Program-made: the position numbers and the translations under genes
The notes under the pieces: generated by a model
What the model was told of the DNA's origin: nothing
The model's database searches: none
Seen by the model: the letters and a program-made list of their open reading frames with translations, nothing else
Source: Pithys albifrons albifrons
Lineage: Eukaryota; Chordata; Aves; Passeriformes; Thamnophilidae
Assembly: GCF_047495875.1 (NCBI RefSeq)
Contig: NC_092497.1
Location: forward strand, 28,153,889 to 28,217,888
Direction of reading: 5' to 3'
DNA length: 64,000 nt
Part shown: positions 10,201 through 24,100 of the stretch, piece by piece
Layout of the letters: the number at the start of each line of letters is the position of its first letter
How positions within the stretch are numbered: the first letter of the stretch is position 1

Positions 10201-13200
10201 ACTGACCCTTCGATTACTTTTCTGTCTATACAGAAATATTTTTTAGATTACAGAATGGCAGTGCTGGTAAGTCAAGAAATGCCATGGACGTTTTTATTGC
10301 TGCAATGAAGAGCTATAATGGCCATTGGTGGAAGGGTGACAGGGCTTGAGTGACTAGCACTGGGAGAAGATGAGGTCTGGTTTTGATCAGAAACTGTAAG
10401 ACAGTTGTCTAACCACCTCACAGCGGCAGCTGCACAGCTCTCTGGTTGGAGCTTGTTATTTATCAGCTGCTGCTCTACCATTTACTTCAGGAAGATCGAT
10501 GCTGGTGCATGAGACCTGTGAAGAATCAGGGAACTGCACACATCAGTGGAGATATGTGTGCACTTCTGGAGCCCCTGTAGGTGGACTATCTTCCTCCCCT
10601 CAAACAATACCCTGGGGATGTCCACCGGAGGAGAAGAACATAGCTTGCTGCTGGTTTACAGATATGTTTCTGGAGTGCAGATAAAGATTTTAAATTTACT
10701 TTAAATATATAGACTTATCAAAAAACATTGTGTGTCCAGTGTTGGAGGAAGTGAACATTAACCCACTTTTGCTAAAATATGTCACTGAGACATTGATTTG
10801 CAGCTTGGAGTTTGATGTATGCAACACAAAAATCCTTTCTCTGTTCCACTTTTGCATCATCTCTTTCCTATTCTTTTTTTTTTCTTCAAACTGTGGGCCA
10901 ATGAAAAATAATTTTTAGCCAGCATTTATTGCATTCTCTATGCCAAAAAGCTCTTCCTCTTAATCATCTCTAGTTGCTCCCTTTGTAGTATTGTTCATCA
11001 CTGTTTAGCTTCCCAGCACTAGGATGTTTATTGGTCCCGTAAATGGAGATGTTCTGCCAATTGCTTAATTACTTTTGCATGATTTTCCTAAAACCTTGGA
11101 ATTAGGACTTTTCTTTTAAGGTTTTATTTGAATACTAATGAAATTCTTTAATCAGCAGGAATCAAAGATGAACTACTAGAAAATGATGTGTCCCACAGAT
11201 GTCTTCTTCTAGGAAGTGTCTTCCTTGGGGAAGGTACTGCCACCACGGGGTTCAGTGACCCAAGAGAGCAACACTGCATGGTGTAGTGTCCTCAGCTCCT
11301 GCCAGTCCCATGACAAGGGAAACAAATATTTTAACCCTTTTTGCTTATATGTCTCCTTAGCTGCCTAATCTCTCTTTGCTCTTGGTAGTGGTGAAGCAAA
11401 TTAACCAATATACTTTCAATAATAAGACTATTAATTATAAGGAAGCACTAGGTCCTGTAACATATTCAAGGACACAGCTTTGTTCATCCCATAAGAATTT
11501 CTGCTGGCATTTTGAAATAGAACATCATGGAGAATAAATCTTTTGAAATACCCATAAGAAGCTCATCTGTGTTTAACATAGCTGGTGAGTGGGTGGTATA
11601 ATTAAACACTACACAACAATATGACTGAAACAGTGTTTCTTTGAAAAAAAAAAGAAAACAAAAGGGGAAATCTCAAGCTTAAATAAATTTTCTGGATTTC
11701 TGTTTTAGGGCACTTTTACCCAGGTGTGCAGAGATAGTTCCATGAATATAACCATAGTCATGTTTGTTGATATCTAACTTTTATAGAACATACCTCCATG
11801 CAGTGAAGTAAAAATCATTAAAAAATCATTATATGGGAAAATCCATGGTGCCATGATGCCAGGGAGATTGTTTTCTGGGGAGGGAAAGTACTGAAGTACC
11901 TTGCCGTGCAAGGGGTTGAAAAATACTGACCTATGAAAGAGCCATTATTTAAAAAGAGGAACAATATTTACGAGGATGGATAGTTTTTCTTGATTGCTTT
12001 CCATCACTTTAGCAAGTTCATGAGTAAGTTTTACCAAAGGCTGTATGCAACATATCAGAGTGGGATCTGTGCACTGTCAGAGTAGATACAGAGTAGACTA
12101 CTACAGAGGGAAAAACAACTGTGGACATAGTTTTGCCCACGTTTGTGAAATCAGTTTTGCTGCTGATAATGAGAGTGAGAAAACATCAATGCTGGTGGGT
12201 TAAATGCTTTGGGCACAGTAGTGGGTACTCCAGTGACAACAGTAACAGCACTCTGAAATTCCTCATCTCCTTCCAAATTCACCATCTCCAGCCTCTGTCC
12301 CAAAAGTGGCTTCTTGCACTCAACAAGCCTTCACCGCCCAAGCACAATGCCTTGTCCCTGGAGTTAGGGCCATAGAGATTTGATACCTTACCAAGATACT
12401 CTGAAAAATGCTGAGGTCATAAAAGACATGAAAAAAATTAAAAATCATTGATTGTCAGGGCAACCTGACCAATACTACCCTGAGCTCTTCATGCTGCACA
12501 GTGCCCTGGCAAGCAGGAAGACATCAGTGTGTAGAACCATGTGAGAGGTACAAACTAATCTGTGCAAGGAGCCTGTTAATTTGAAAAGTATAATCTTAAA
12601 ATAATTTAAGATCTGAGTAACCTTAGACAAATAGCCTTGAATTTATCTGATTTCCATCCTCTTTCTATTTTACAAAAGCCTGTTTTGGAGTTAGTTCACT
12701 TGCTCTAAAGTTTTAAGTTCAGTAAATGATCAATTTGAAAAATTACAATTCCTTTTGTTTTTCCTTGCATCCTTTTCTTCCTAGTCAATCTATGTGATGT
12801 GAAGGAAGATTTTTTGGACTACTAAGCTGTAATTTTAAAAATGGAGCATTTTCTTTTCTCATTGAACTAAATGGCAAAAATCCTACTTGCACTAACAAAC
12901 CAAGAACTGGTCTTTTAGTATAACATTATTTGATTTGAATGAAGCAAAGTATGCTGATTCCCATGAGAAATCAAATATGATTTCATGAAAGAGTGTGCAC
13001 AGAAAACCCAATTCACATACAATTGCTATAAAAACTCGGTTTCTTTTGCTCAACACTGTGGACCAACAAAACAACCAAAACAACCAAATCATCAAAAACA
13101 AAAAACAACAAATCCTGTTGTAAAAGGCAGAGTTCCCTGTGTCACTTACAGTCCAAGTTTCTAAGATGTCTCAGAAAGCACTCAGCTTTTCTTGTTTGTG

Positions 13201-16059
13201 ATGATTGTTTTACTCTATTTTATTTTACTTTTATTTAAAACTGTGGCACCGAATGGAGCCTCTAAGCTTCTCTGCAAATGGAATAGCAAGGATCTCTGCC
13301 CTGCTGAAGTCACTGGGACCACTTCTATCATCTGCAGTGGGAGTTTGATTGATGGCTGTAATTGCTTACCACCATGGTACCTGAGGAGTGACTCATGGTC
13401 CTATCCATTTAGTGAGCTTGCATCAGCAATATTCACATCCATATCAAGTACAGAAAATACTGGGATGAATAGCAATACTGTACATGCCACAGATGGAAAT
13501 GAGCAACTGAATCTTGTTAGAACTATTTTTGCCTTCAGAATATTACAAGGAGGTGAGGATACCACCCCTGTTTTACTATAATGACAGCAATGGCACTCCT
13601 TTATAAAGTTTCTGTGTGTCACATGTGCTTCTCAAGTCTCTTAACAGTGTTTGTTTTCACTCTGACCATGAAGAGTGTGGGGAGGTGTCATAAAAACCAG
13701 GGGAAAATATGTGTAATGTGAAGTAATAAAGAAGGCAATAAATTTATAGTGATGACAAAGGTGAAAAACAGGAAGGACTGTGTGTGAATTTGTGCGGGGT
13801 GACTGTATGCAGGGTGACTGCCAGCTCAGAACCTTGAGTCTGTGGTGCAGGAGGTGGAGGAGGTATCTCTCCTTTAGGAGTCGTTGGTGTAGATCCTGCA
13901 AAATGCATCTCTTCCTGTGCCTGCTTCATGACTATAGCTTGTACAATAGCTAGTTCATTACTGTAGTTACAAAAGTGAGGCTGCTCATTGACTAGACATT
14001 TCACTAAAATGCCACAAGCCATCTGCCATTTAATTTGTTTTGATTTGCACAATGCTGCTCTGTACACTGAGTGAATGAAGAGCCATTCTGGCATTGTGTG
14101 CTGCAGGGTGTAAGGGAGCCCAGGCATAAAGCATGGGACCTGCACTGGAAAGCAGGTACTCAAATGGGGATGAAAAGAGTTTTCTGATTATTTTAAGTAG
14201 AAATGAAGAAATGAGAAGTGAGCAATGGAACAAAAGGTGTTCTGGAGCATCAGGAGATACAGAGAGTGTATGCAAAAATCAGATGAGGTATGATTGATGG
14301 AAGAAAACACTAATCAGTACAACTGGAACCTGACTGTGTAAACATAAAACAATAACTTTCACAGGACAAATCCTCTAGGTTTAAGTCCTAAAAAATTAAT
14401 AATCTTCAGATAGCAACGCAATACTGAAAGCCAAGGACCTAAAATACAAAATACTCAGCTTCAGAGGAGGATTTTTACTTAAGAGCAGCACAAACCTTTA
14501 ATGAATAATTTTTTCCCCCATTTAATCAAGGAACCAAAGTCTACTTATACTGATTGGAGAATAAGAGCACAATTATATAAAAGATGGTTTTCTAGATTTA
14601 GACAAAGAATTATGGAGAACAATTATGATTTTTTTCTCTGTTTCACATAAGGAAATGTGCACAGCGATGGTAAGACTGTTCTATTGGGAATGATAGTCAA
14701 AATACAACACATAATTTTAATATATTTGTACCAGTGTTTTTCTATCCTTTCTGATTTAAAAAAATAATCTTGTTCAATATATCTTAGTTTCTAGATTTCA
14801 TGTTGGTTTTACATTTGTACTTCAGACTGAATTCCCAGATTTTTCTGAAAGTCTGTAGAAATCTAAAGAGGAACAAGAAAAACAAGTCACAGGAAGCAAA
14901 GATGTAACAAAATAGCCATTAAATTAGTTGATAAAGGAAGGCAGTACCAAGGTTTCCAGGCTAAATATTTCATCCAGGGATGTTTCAGTCTGTTATTTGC
15001 TTGGGAATTATTCCAAAGCAGATGGTACAATAAAACAATTCCCACTGTTCCTTAACTTGGTCCTACAGTGTTCTGCCATCTCCTTGTTGTTGTTTTGAAT
15101 GTTTCTGGTAGAAAAAAGTCTATATTGTTTGCCAAAATTAGTCTTCAAACTGAGATACTGCTTGAGACTTTTGAAGATGGAGGTTTGGGCTGAGTTTTAT
15201 GTTTTGCACCAGGACTTGTATATAACTTTTATTATGTTGCTTACTTAACAGATAATTAGTACCATATGGATTTCCTCCTAATGCTGTTTGAGGGATGTGA
15301 ATGTTGAGTCATACATTTGCTTGATAATAATGAATTGTGTTTGCAAACCCCTTATCACCACCTGCAAAAGCCTTCTGTAACTGTGTAAGACAGAAAAAAA
15401 TTCTGCATATCTTAGACAATGAAGGCATCAGAAAAACTAGAAATGGTGTAGACATGTTTCAAAGAGAAAGGAAAGGTCATTAACCAGCTCAGAGACCTAG
15501 GGCAAAATACACAGGTCCCAGGTTGAGTCAGAGTGGGAGGTCCTAACCACACGAGACTAAAGAGAAAAGTGGTGGAGCAATGAGAAGGGAAAAAACAAAA
15601 CAAAACAAAACCCAAACCTCCAAACCAAAAAACCTCAAATACATCTCATCATCCAGAAACTATGCCTTACACCCACAAATAGACTGTAAAATAATTACTC
15701 CTCATTATTCTATGAAACCAACAAATTCTTCTCCACTATGTATTGAGGGAGGATGTTTCTTTGTTACTGATTAAAGGCTGAAATATACAGTTGACATGCT
15801 GATTAGGAATTTAGTCCAGCCCATAAGTTTCTGGGCCAACACACAGAGGGGGGAAAAATCCCCAAAGCCTGTTAGAAAAGCACTAGTGTCAGCTCATCCT
15901 GAATCCTCTGATTTGAGGGAGCAGATATTTGACTCATAATTATCCCTATTCTCGAAAAATAGTCTTGGATTATGCAGCACTATATGCCTATTACAGAATT
16001 AAGAGCAGAGTATTTAGTTAGAAATGGGTGTTGTGTAAAACTTCCACGAAATTGATAAA
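7226..16059. other. gene-free stretch
   Basis: AT-rich, with short A-rich and CAAAA-type tracts (for example near 13060-13110 and 15590-15612). Reading frames are short and have no family character, except the unassigned minus-strand frame at 13744-14163, which is listed separately. I found no LTR boundary, CR1 tail or RNA gene here. Confidence 0.55.
13744..14163 (-). other. unrecognised 139-codon open frame
   Basis: The longest frame in the plain AT-rich part of the window. From roughly residue 60 it reads like a real protein, with an acidic/hydrophobic stretch (ELAIVQAIVMKQAQEE) followed by a run of five prolines. It has no signal peptide, membrane segment or motif I can name, and no splice or promoter context that stands out. 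It may be a worn retroviral gag piece, a host exon, or chance. Confidence 0.15.
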
Positions 16060-16300
16060 AGCAGGTCCTGTTCGAGCATTTGAGCGGTGAGAGCCGGTAG
16101 ATGTCAGGATTGCCCCGCGGGGATTGGCTCTGGCTTTCTCCTTGGGACTAAAAAAGCTGCCTTAAACGCACGGGGTCTGCTTTTATACCTGGCAAAAAGA
16201 AGAAGTTTCCCTTCTTTTCCGAGACAACTTTCAACCATCCCATTCTTCCCTGGTGCTGACTTGTTGATTACAGTGAGGTTACACCAGGAATAAAATTTAC
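16060..16300 (-). promoter_or_regulatory. CpG-rich patch with TATA box, promoter- or LTR-like
   Basis: A short GC- and CpG-rich island in AT-rich surroundings. On the minus strand a TATAAAAG lies at 16180-16187, followed by CpG-bearing sequence, a CCAAT at 16123-16127 (downstream of the TATA) and a perfect 10-bp palindrome ccccgcgggg at 16113-16122. This could be a small host core promoter on the minus strand or the core of an undetected LTR. No reading frame worth naming follows on either side. Confidence 0.3.
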
Positions 16301-19300
16301 CCACTGTTTCTGTACTTTTGCAAGACTCCTATTAAGCTTTTAAATGATATCTGCACCTTGAATGTATGCACGATTGCCATATTCAGGAACATCATTTCCT
16401 CCTTGACATAATGTCAACTTAAAGACTCTTTTGGAGAACTAGCTTGATTTAAAATAAAAAGGGAAAAAAAAGTGAAATTTAGTTTCTATGCCTAGCAGTG
16501 CATGAGTGACAAGTCTGTTGCAACTATTTTAAGAAACTATTTTTAAACATCCTGTAGAAAAAATACACATTCCAGAAAAGATATATGGAAACTGAGCACC
16601 ATCATTTATTTCATATGCTATCAATATAGTTCTGATTATACAGGTATAACAGATTTTCAAGTTTCTGATTTACTTATGAAAGTTAATATAATCTCCAAAG
16701 ATTTTTAAACTTACTATTTTTAAAAGTGATGTGAAAGACACAAGTGTTTTGCCCTTTGCTCAAGATAAATTTTTACTTTCTTTCTCAATCCAAGTTGAAA
16801 TCTTTGACATTGTTAAATCATTAATTTCATGGTTTCAACGAAAAGAAGAATTTGAAATGCAGACACCCTTAACCTGCTTAGAGACAAAGCCAAGATTTTA
16901 ATAGCCTGTGTAACAATTTTATTGTGCCTGGCACAGGAAATTCTGAAACTTGGCCATTTTAGCCTGATTTTGATGATAATAGGGATGCTTGATATACTTC
17001 TTGGAGTTATGGGAAGGATCTTTCCTTTCAAATACATTTTAAATAAAATTGTCAAATCTTGTAACAGAAACAGAATTTAGATTTTACATCTATCATTCCT
17101 AAGTAGTATTTTAGTGAGTTTTAACCATGTGTCCCTTCAAGACAGGTAATGTTCATCTCCCATGGAAACCACCTGAAATAACCCAGACATAAGAAGCATG
17201 CGGCAAGAATTATGGCAGACCCATTCCTCTGACTCCCAATTAATTTTCTATCCAAAAAGAAAATTGATCTATCTATTCTACCTGTTTCTTCAGAGGTACC
17301 TATGGAGACAGCAGCCTGTGAGACAAGTGTATTATTGCCAACAATGCAGCTGCAAAGAACTTGATCAGGTGAGCAACTTCTACAGCTTGTCTTAATCACC
17401 CTTGATGTCAGCATGCAACAGACCTGCCAGGAAATGCAGTTTTAAAAATTGAAACCTTTTTTTTTTAATTGAAATAGTTTAAAACCATATTAAAAGCTAC
17501 TGTTGGCATGATGGCTCCTAAATTTGAAGCTATATTTTTGACAGACACTGGTGTTACTCAGCAGGGCTACAGAGCACTTGCACTTGTCCCACTCATGTAA
17601 CCCCACAGGTGTGGGAATAGTCAGGGGAAAATACAGAGAGCAGAGGATCTACATAAGCTGATATTTAAAGTTAGGGCTATGGAAAGAAAATATAAGAATA
17701 TTCCTGTTGTGTTTTTGCAATAGAAATCTACTTTTTCATTTGAAACACCTCTTTTCAGACTACAGTCTTTCCCTCCTGCATTTATACAGCAGATACTGAC
17801 ATAAATAAAGCTGATGCTCTTCTTTCCCTTTGCTTTTTTTTTTTTGTTTGGTTTGGTTTGGTTTGGTTATTTGTTGTTTTTGTTGTTGTTTGGTTGGTTT
17901 GGTTTTCTGCATTTGGAACTTGGTCAGCTTATTTGGCTGAGATACTCCTGAAAATTAACTCTATAACTGACAAGTGCATATATCAAACCCTACTGCTCTG
18001 TGTATCAGTGTAGAGAGTTGTGTTAATCTGAGAGCTTCCCTTCTCGATGATGCAGCCACACAGAAAAATGAGCACCTTTCTCTATCTCTCCCAATAAAAA
18101 AGTTAAATAAATCCAGAAAAAATGTAGTTTTCTTCTCATTAGGAAAGAAAAAAAGGAATATATTATATTTTTTCTATTTTTGAAATATAGCAAGTCTTAT
18201 AGAGATTATTTTTTTTATTTTAAACATTCCACAATCCATTTAAATTTAAATCACATAAAAGAATAACAAAGAAAAAGTATTCTGCAACCTATCATCCAGC
18301 CACTATGAGTCAAACACAATGGAAAAATGTCCTGTTGAATCCCCAATATTGTAACAGAGATGAGTGTGTCCTGCAAAAGAAAAAACTAATTTCACAGTAG
18401 CATTACAGCTGTTTTAAATACAACCTTTCATATCCTTAACACACAAACCAAAGCAGTAAACAAAATTAAGAGGCACAATTAATGCTTTCAAGCTTTTTTC
18501 TATGCACAAGAGTACTTGTGCTTCATCCCACATCATCATAGCAACCAATATCAATGGAAACATTAGTGTTGCCTTCAAAAACATCATGCAGCTACATGAA
18601 GAGTCTTCTCCTCACAGCTTCACATGTTTTCTGTTCATCGTATAGCTGCCCAAGACTATTGGTCCACAGCAAAGCTGAACGTGGCCAGGAGGCAAAAAAC
18701 TGAGATAATGCAGCTAAACTGCCAAAAAAGTAACTTCCTAAACTTCTCTTTTGAAAGAAATCAGAGCAGTAGAACTCTTACTGCTTCTCCTGTGTTGGAG
18801 TTCTTATGTCAACCAATCAGGATGAAGGAGGGTTCTTCAACAGTGTTGTCACTGCTGGTTACTCAGTGGAGTTCAGCAGCACCATGAAACTACAAACATC
18901 CCATCTTCGTTGGCAAACCTTTATTTATGAAGGGGGTTAGAGTAGAAGTGTAGAGACAAATCCCTTCTTCCTCCACATCACTTAAGCCAAGGCTGAGGAA
19001 CTTGAGAGGAAAGAATCATCTCTTCAAAGAGCAAACATAAGGTCAGTTATTCTTAGAAGCATCAACAGAGAGTCTTCTTTACAGAGAGTAGGTTTAAAAT
19101 TGAAGCTCTGGATTTTGACACCACCCATAGTGCCAAGCAATGATATTTGACTTCTGGATGGTGTCTCTCCTACTCCTTCTATTAAAATGAGAAACACACA
19201 AGCATGGTAATAAATGTAGCTTCCTCAGGCATAAAATGGTAACACTACAGTGATCCTTGTGGTATAAAAACACAGAAGGATCTTCTTTTCAGAAAGTCAT

Positions 19301-20837
19301 GACTGCCAGTGACAGACACTAGTTTTGTGTTAAACTTTAGTTATTGGTGTTGTTACTAGCTGTCGACTAACATGTTGGGTCAGGGTGTGCTTCCTCGATT
19401 AAGCAGACAAAATTATACTTCTCCTTGCAGCTATGGCAAATTGGACTTACAGGGAAAAAAGGATAGGATTTCACCCAGGACACTTATGAAAGGGTGGGGG
19501 AGAAAATTACCGAAAAGTCCAGTAGGCCTCCACTTAGGTGCCAAGTTAATGTGAAGTGAGGAAAGACATCTTGGATTAAGTGTAGTTTGATCCATAAGAT
19601 CTACATGAAGCAACAGTAGTAAGTAGCAATGTTGTGTGCCTATAGACAAGGGTCTACCTCGTGGGGACCCCCCACTGTAGTTTCCCTGTGCCTTCTTCTC
19701 CAAGCCATTACTAAATAGCATCCCTCTTCCTTTAAGCCCTTTTCCACCATATCCCACACACACCAGTTTTTCCTACTCAGCATTGAATAATCATAACATC
19801 CCACTTAATCTAAACCAGTCAGAAATTTGATTCTCTCTGACTAAAATTAGATTCATCTCTTTCAGTTGAAGAACAGCTGGACATATTTTTGCTTTCTCTT
19901 GTTTCAGCTCTGCTTTGCAGGATCATATTTATAAAGGATAGCTACTCCATGTGACATATTTAAAATGCATTATGTCATTTTCCCCTGACAATAGAGTTTA
20001 AGATGAGATTAAAAGTATTTGTGATTAAAAGTACAAAACCACATCCATGAGATTAATTGTAAAATGATCATGTGGAACCTGGAAAGCTAGAGATGATTAG
20101 GGTCTTTCCACTGGCATTCATGGATTGTGATTCAGGAGCTTTAAGAGTCTCACCATATTTCTGTGTGCTCTTGCACGTACCACCTCCTTAAAAACCCTAA
20201 AACCACTACAGAAGTTAGTAGAAAAGTTAGTATTTTTCAACATATTTATAATTCTGATAATTTTCATAACGTGGATTTCCCTCTGAAATAACATGATCCC
20301 TTATCTGACACAAAACACCATCTTATGTGGCTGAATGTCCCTTACACCCTCAAAATAGAGATATGGAGATATTTCCCAACAGGAGAATGCAAATGAATGT
20401 CAGGTCTTGCTCACTTTCCCCTTTTCACCTTCTTTAAAATCTGAATTTAAAAAGTGAAAACTATAAGTCTAATCTCAACTGTTGGTAAAATTTCTTTTTA
20501 AAACAGTTGAAGTACACATGCTTACATTAGTAAAACTTAATAACATAAATGCCAAAAAGAATTAAATTCCCTTCATCAATTATATAATTCATAAAAGCAG
20601 GGATGCAAATATATCTGCTGACTCGGATATCTTCCACCTATGCTGTCTTAGTCATATTAATTCTTATCTGACCATTTCTGTTTTCTGGAGTATTCTAATT
20701 ATAGCACAAAATAATTACAATTCTGTTGAAATGCACAAATGACATGACAGTGAGTCTAAAAACAAAAATGCAAATTTTAAGAGAAAATACATAAGCTGAC
20801 ATGATGCAGGAGATAAATGCTTTACAAGAAATAATGT
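16301..20837. other. gene-free stretch
   Basis: AT-rich sequence with short frames of no recognisable family. It contains one T/GTTTG simple repeat (17833-17906). I saw no transposon ends. Confidence 0.55.
17833..17906. repeat. T run and GTTTG/GTT simple repeat
   Basis: A run of about 12 T is followed by GTTTG units, then GTT units, then GTTTG units again. Low-complexity sequence. Confidence 0.9.
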
Positions 20838-20846
20838 CCATACAGT
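20838..20846. repeat. target site duplication, left copy (ccatacagt)
   Basis: The same nine bases occur at 21155-21163, on the other side of the 5S-headed retroposon. Confidence 0.8.
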
Positions 20847-21154
20847 GTGTGTGTGTGGCTCGGCTTCATGAACGAAGATTTGGGAAGGGCTGTCCCCACA
20901 TGGGTGTGCCCTTCCAGCCTGCACAGTGGATTTTAGGTGAGGCTCAGCGTGTGCAGAACTGGCCCCACCGTTTAAGTCCTGAGGTTCATCTGCCACAGCC
21001 AAGCGAGCTTGGACAGTGACAGTGAAGTCCTCAGGACTAGAACCTACAGCACCCGGCATTTCCCAGGAGGTCTCCCATCCAAGTACTAATCCGGGCTGAC
21101 CCTGCTTGGCTCCCGAGATCTGAGAGGATCGGGTGTCAGGGAGGCATTTAACTG
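20847..21154 (-). mobile_element. 5S rRNA-headed SINE-like retroposon (308 bp)
   Basis: In minus-strand reading the first part (about 21043-21150) is 5S rRNA-like. It includes the A-box region GAGCCAAGCAGGGTC and an intact C-box region TTAGTACTTGGATGGGAGAC, ending with a close copy of the 5S 3' end, CCGGGTGCTGTAGG. The body (about 20858-21042) is GC-rich and not 5S. The 3' end is a short CA repeat (plus-strand TG, 20847-20857). A 9-bp duplication flanks the whole unit, so it was inserted by target-primed reverse transcription. 5S heads define the SINE3 class and also occur in AmnSINE-type elements. I do not recognise the body. It is either the body of a bird SINE or a 5S-mRNA chimera. The CA tail is unlike CR1 tails and unlike poly-A. 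Confidence 0.75.
21043..21150 (-). pseudogene. 5S rRNA-derived head (internal pol III promoter)
   Basis: Minus-strand match to most of 5S rRNA, from a shortened 5' part (CCCTGACACCCGATC) to the 3' end. The first nucleotides of 5S are missing or altered. The A-box and C-box regions are nearly unchanged, so polymerase III transcription is conceivable. It is not a functional 5S gene: it joins another sequence without a T-run terminator and has internal changes. Confidence 0.85.
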
Positions 21155-21163
21155 CCATACAGT
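21155..21163. repeat. target site duplication, right copy (ccatacagt)
   Basis: Exact match to 20838-20846. Confidence 0.8.
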
Positions 21164-24100
21164 AGAAGGTGGACAAATAGTGGAGAGTCCAGAATGAATA
21201 CATCTTTTCAAAACAGTACAAACTCTTTTTTGACATGCAAATAATTCAGTAAGGAGGAAAAAGTCTAGAACTGAATTTAGGTGTTGCAAATGAAATTAAG
21301 GTCAAATTGGTTGTCACATGAAGATGAGGTTAACTATGTAAATGTTTGCTATTTATTAAACCACTGTCTGGAATTTAGACTGTAATAAAAACACAAGAAT
21401 CTCTTTTTGTACTTGTTAGATAAACTGAGCACTAAAAAAAGCATATATACAGACCATGTACCTCTTTCACATTGTTGGAATAAAACTTCAGTTTCTTCTG
21501 CTTTTTCTCAGTATTTTTCTGTAACTATAGCTTGCATGTAACTGTAGTTCCAAGCTACCAAATAACAACAGCAGGAAAACCAAATGCAACCAAAACAAAC
21601 ACCCAAATCCCCTATCAAACCCACCAAAACAAACAAACAAAAAACAACAAACCATCAGATTTTCAAGATAAGTTGTATCCCATTACATCATTGCTGCAGA
21701 TGCATTCATTCCCCACAATATTGTTGGCTATTTCAGGTTAACTACTAAAATCATTTTCCTGAGAAGCAAGATTTAATTGTCTTATAACTACCTCTGTGAA
21801 GCACAATAGGGATTACAAGTGGTCATTGATTATACTATTGGGTAGAATAAGGGATTCTTATTCTAGCATTTCTCATTCATTTTGTCATTGCATTCTCTTT
21901 GAAAGGGACCAAATGTGTCCCAGCAGGTGAAAGCAAAGAAACCTGAAAGGCTCCCTCTGATGAATGAAAATACCATAACCACCCTCCCTTAATTTTTAGA
22001 GATTAACAAACCTTATTAAATCATGCCCCGTTAGATATGGATTGAGAGGAAGGTAAACCAAAACCAAAAATAGCCATGTGGATCAGAGAACAGTGCTTTC
22101 ACCAATGGGCACTGAACACAAGTAAGCATTTCTGTCCTTTTGCTGTGCAGGTTTGTTGGAGTTTTGTTTGTTCATTTAGGGGTTTGTTTGTTTGTTTGGC
22201 TTTTGGGTTTGGGTTTTGTTTGTTTTTTCTTTTTTAACCAAAACATGGGAAAAAACCTATTTACTTTTGTTTAAACCATTATATAAGAAACACAGATAAC
22301 TAGTAGTTGTCACTGTAGTATGAGTGATTCCTCTCTCAGACTGCTTCATGAAATATCATAAACAATGTTAAAATTAATAATCCAGGAGGGGGGTTAATTT
22401 TGATTTTTTTTAGCAGTTCCAATCAATTATTACCACTGCCACAAACTTCAGAATCCCCTTAATTATTAGAATGCTGGTTTTGAACAAACTGTGTGAATGG
22501 AAGAAATGAAAACATTTAATAAAATTTTCTTCCAGAAAGAAATGAAGGAAACCACCTTTTTTAAAAATAATATTTTATTTTATGCTACTTTTATTAGTTG
22601 CCAGTCATGTCATGCATTTATGAAATCCACTACAAAAATGCCCTAATGACATCATCTCTGCCTGGAATCTGTCTGCTTGTGAGAAGACCTCTTTAATAGG
22701 ACTGTGTTAATTAACTGTCATTTTTTTACTTATTTTTAAAACGTAGTGCATTTTCAGACCATCGTAGGAAATTATGAAACATGAATTAACACACATTTAA
22801 TCCTACAAGTATCTTTCTTCTGATAACAGAGAATTTTGGGCCAGGCTCTGAAGAATGTATTTGTTTTAACTATTTCACTTGGGATTTAAATTCCTTTTTC
22901 CTGTCAATTGTCTTTAGGTGTTTCTTGTCATAGCCAGAAGATCCCTCAATCAAGGACATTGCTTAAAGGAATAAAAATAGAATAATTATTAAAACAGTCT
23001 ATTTTCAAACAATATCAATATTTTATGCAATAGGTGATTCCTAATTGCAGTAAATTGTGTAAAAAATTTACTTTTAAATTAATTTTGTCTGAAAATTGGA
23101 ATCATCCAGTTTGTAGCAATCTAAATACTAATGTTATTCTTCATGGCTATAAAAGAAATGCATTTTTCTGTTGATTATTAATTGACTCATTTGAGGCAGT
23201 TACAGTGTTTTATATTAAAAGTTTCTCTTGATAACCAAATATAAATTTCTGGAATAGCTGAAATTGTTACAGAATTTTGGAACACAATAGTCAGACCTAC
23301 ATATTGTTTTGACAGTTGTAAACCAAAATTAGATTATTAAAATAATGCGTTTATATTATGAATAAAGGAAATAAACCAGCTTTTATTGCTGAAAATTTGG
23401 TATATTTCACTAATACCATTAAAGCATCTGAAGAAAATCCTGGGGAAAAAAAAAGGTTAAATGACACAGAATAATGGAATATTATGCTTTTGAAAAGTAT
23501 ATAAAAAAATTAATTCATTATATTATACTAATATTTTGTATCCATATTAATCTTTGATCAGTTTACACTATCCTTATCCTAAGAGTTGCTTTGCTGCCAT
23601 TTAATATTTTCCATGCATTTGCCTTTTCCATGTCAAGTTTGCCAGGATTATCTTCTGTTTTCATACTGTAACTTGCATTAATCTAAAACATTAATGAAAA
23701 ACAACAATAAATATTTATTAAAATCCTCCTCGGTAAAAGGTTAATTGAAAGCAAATTATCCAGTTTTACAGACACCTATTTTTTTTTTTTTTGTTGGTGT
23801 TGTTTCAGGCAATTTTAATGACAGATTTAATAATGGCAAAATCCATATAAAACACAGAGATAATATTTAAAACAGTAAATTTCAAATCATAATGTGAAAA
23901 TCACTGATGAGCTTCAGAGTGCAACATCTTGAACAGGTTTTATAAAAACAGCTTGCCAGTTACAGGCTTTGATTTTTATGTGTTGCTCAGAATGAATACT
24001 TGACTGGATGAAATCTATGGCTAATTATATTTTCATTTGATTTGACTTTTGAAGATCAAATGTTGCATGCTATTTTAATATTACTGATTACCCATTTCTA

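Noticed and set aside
20715..21236. 173-codon minus-strand frame
   Set aside because: It crosses the 5S head, the body, the CA tail and both target duplications; it cannot be a gene and is explained by the retroposon.
22196..22220. GGGTTT units resembling telomere repeats
   Set aside because: Only two or three irregular units inside a GTTT simple repeat.
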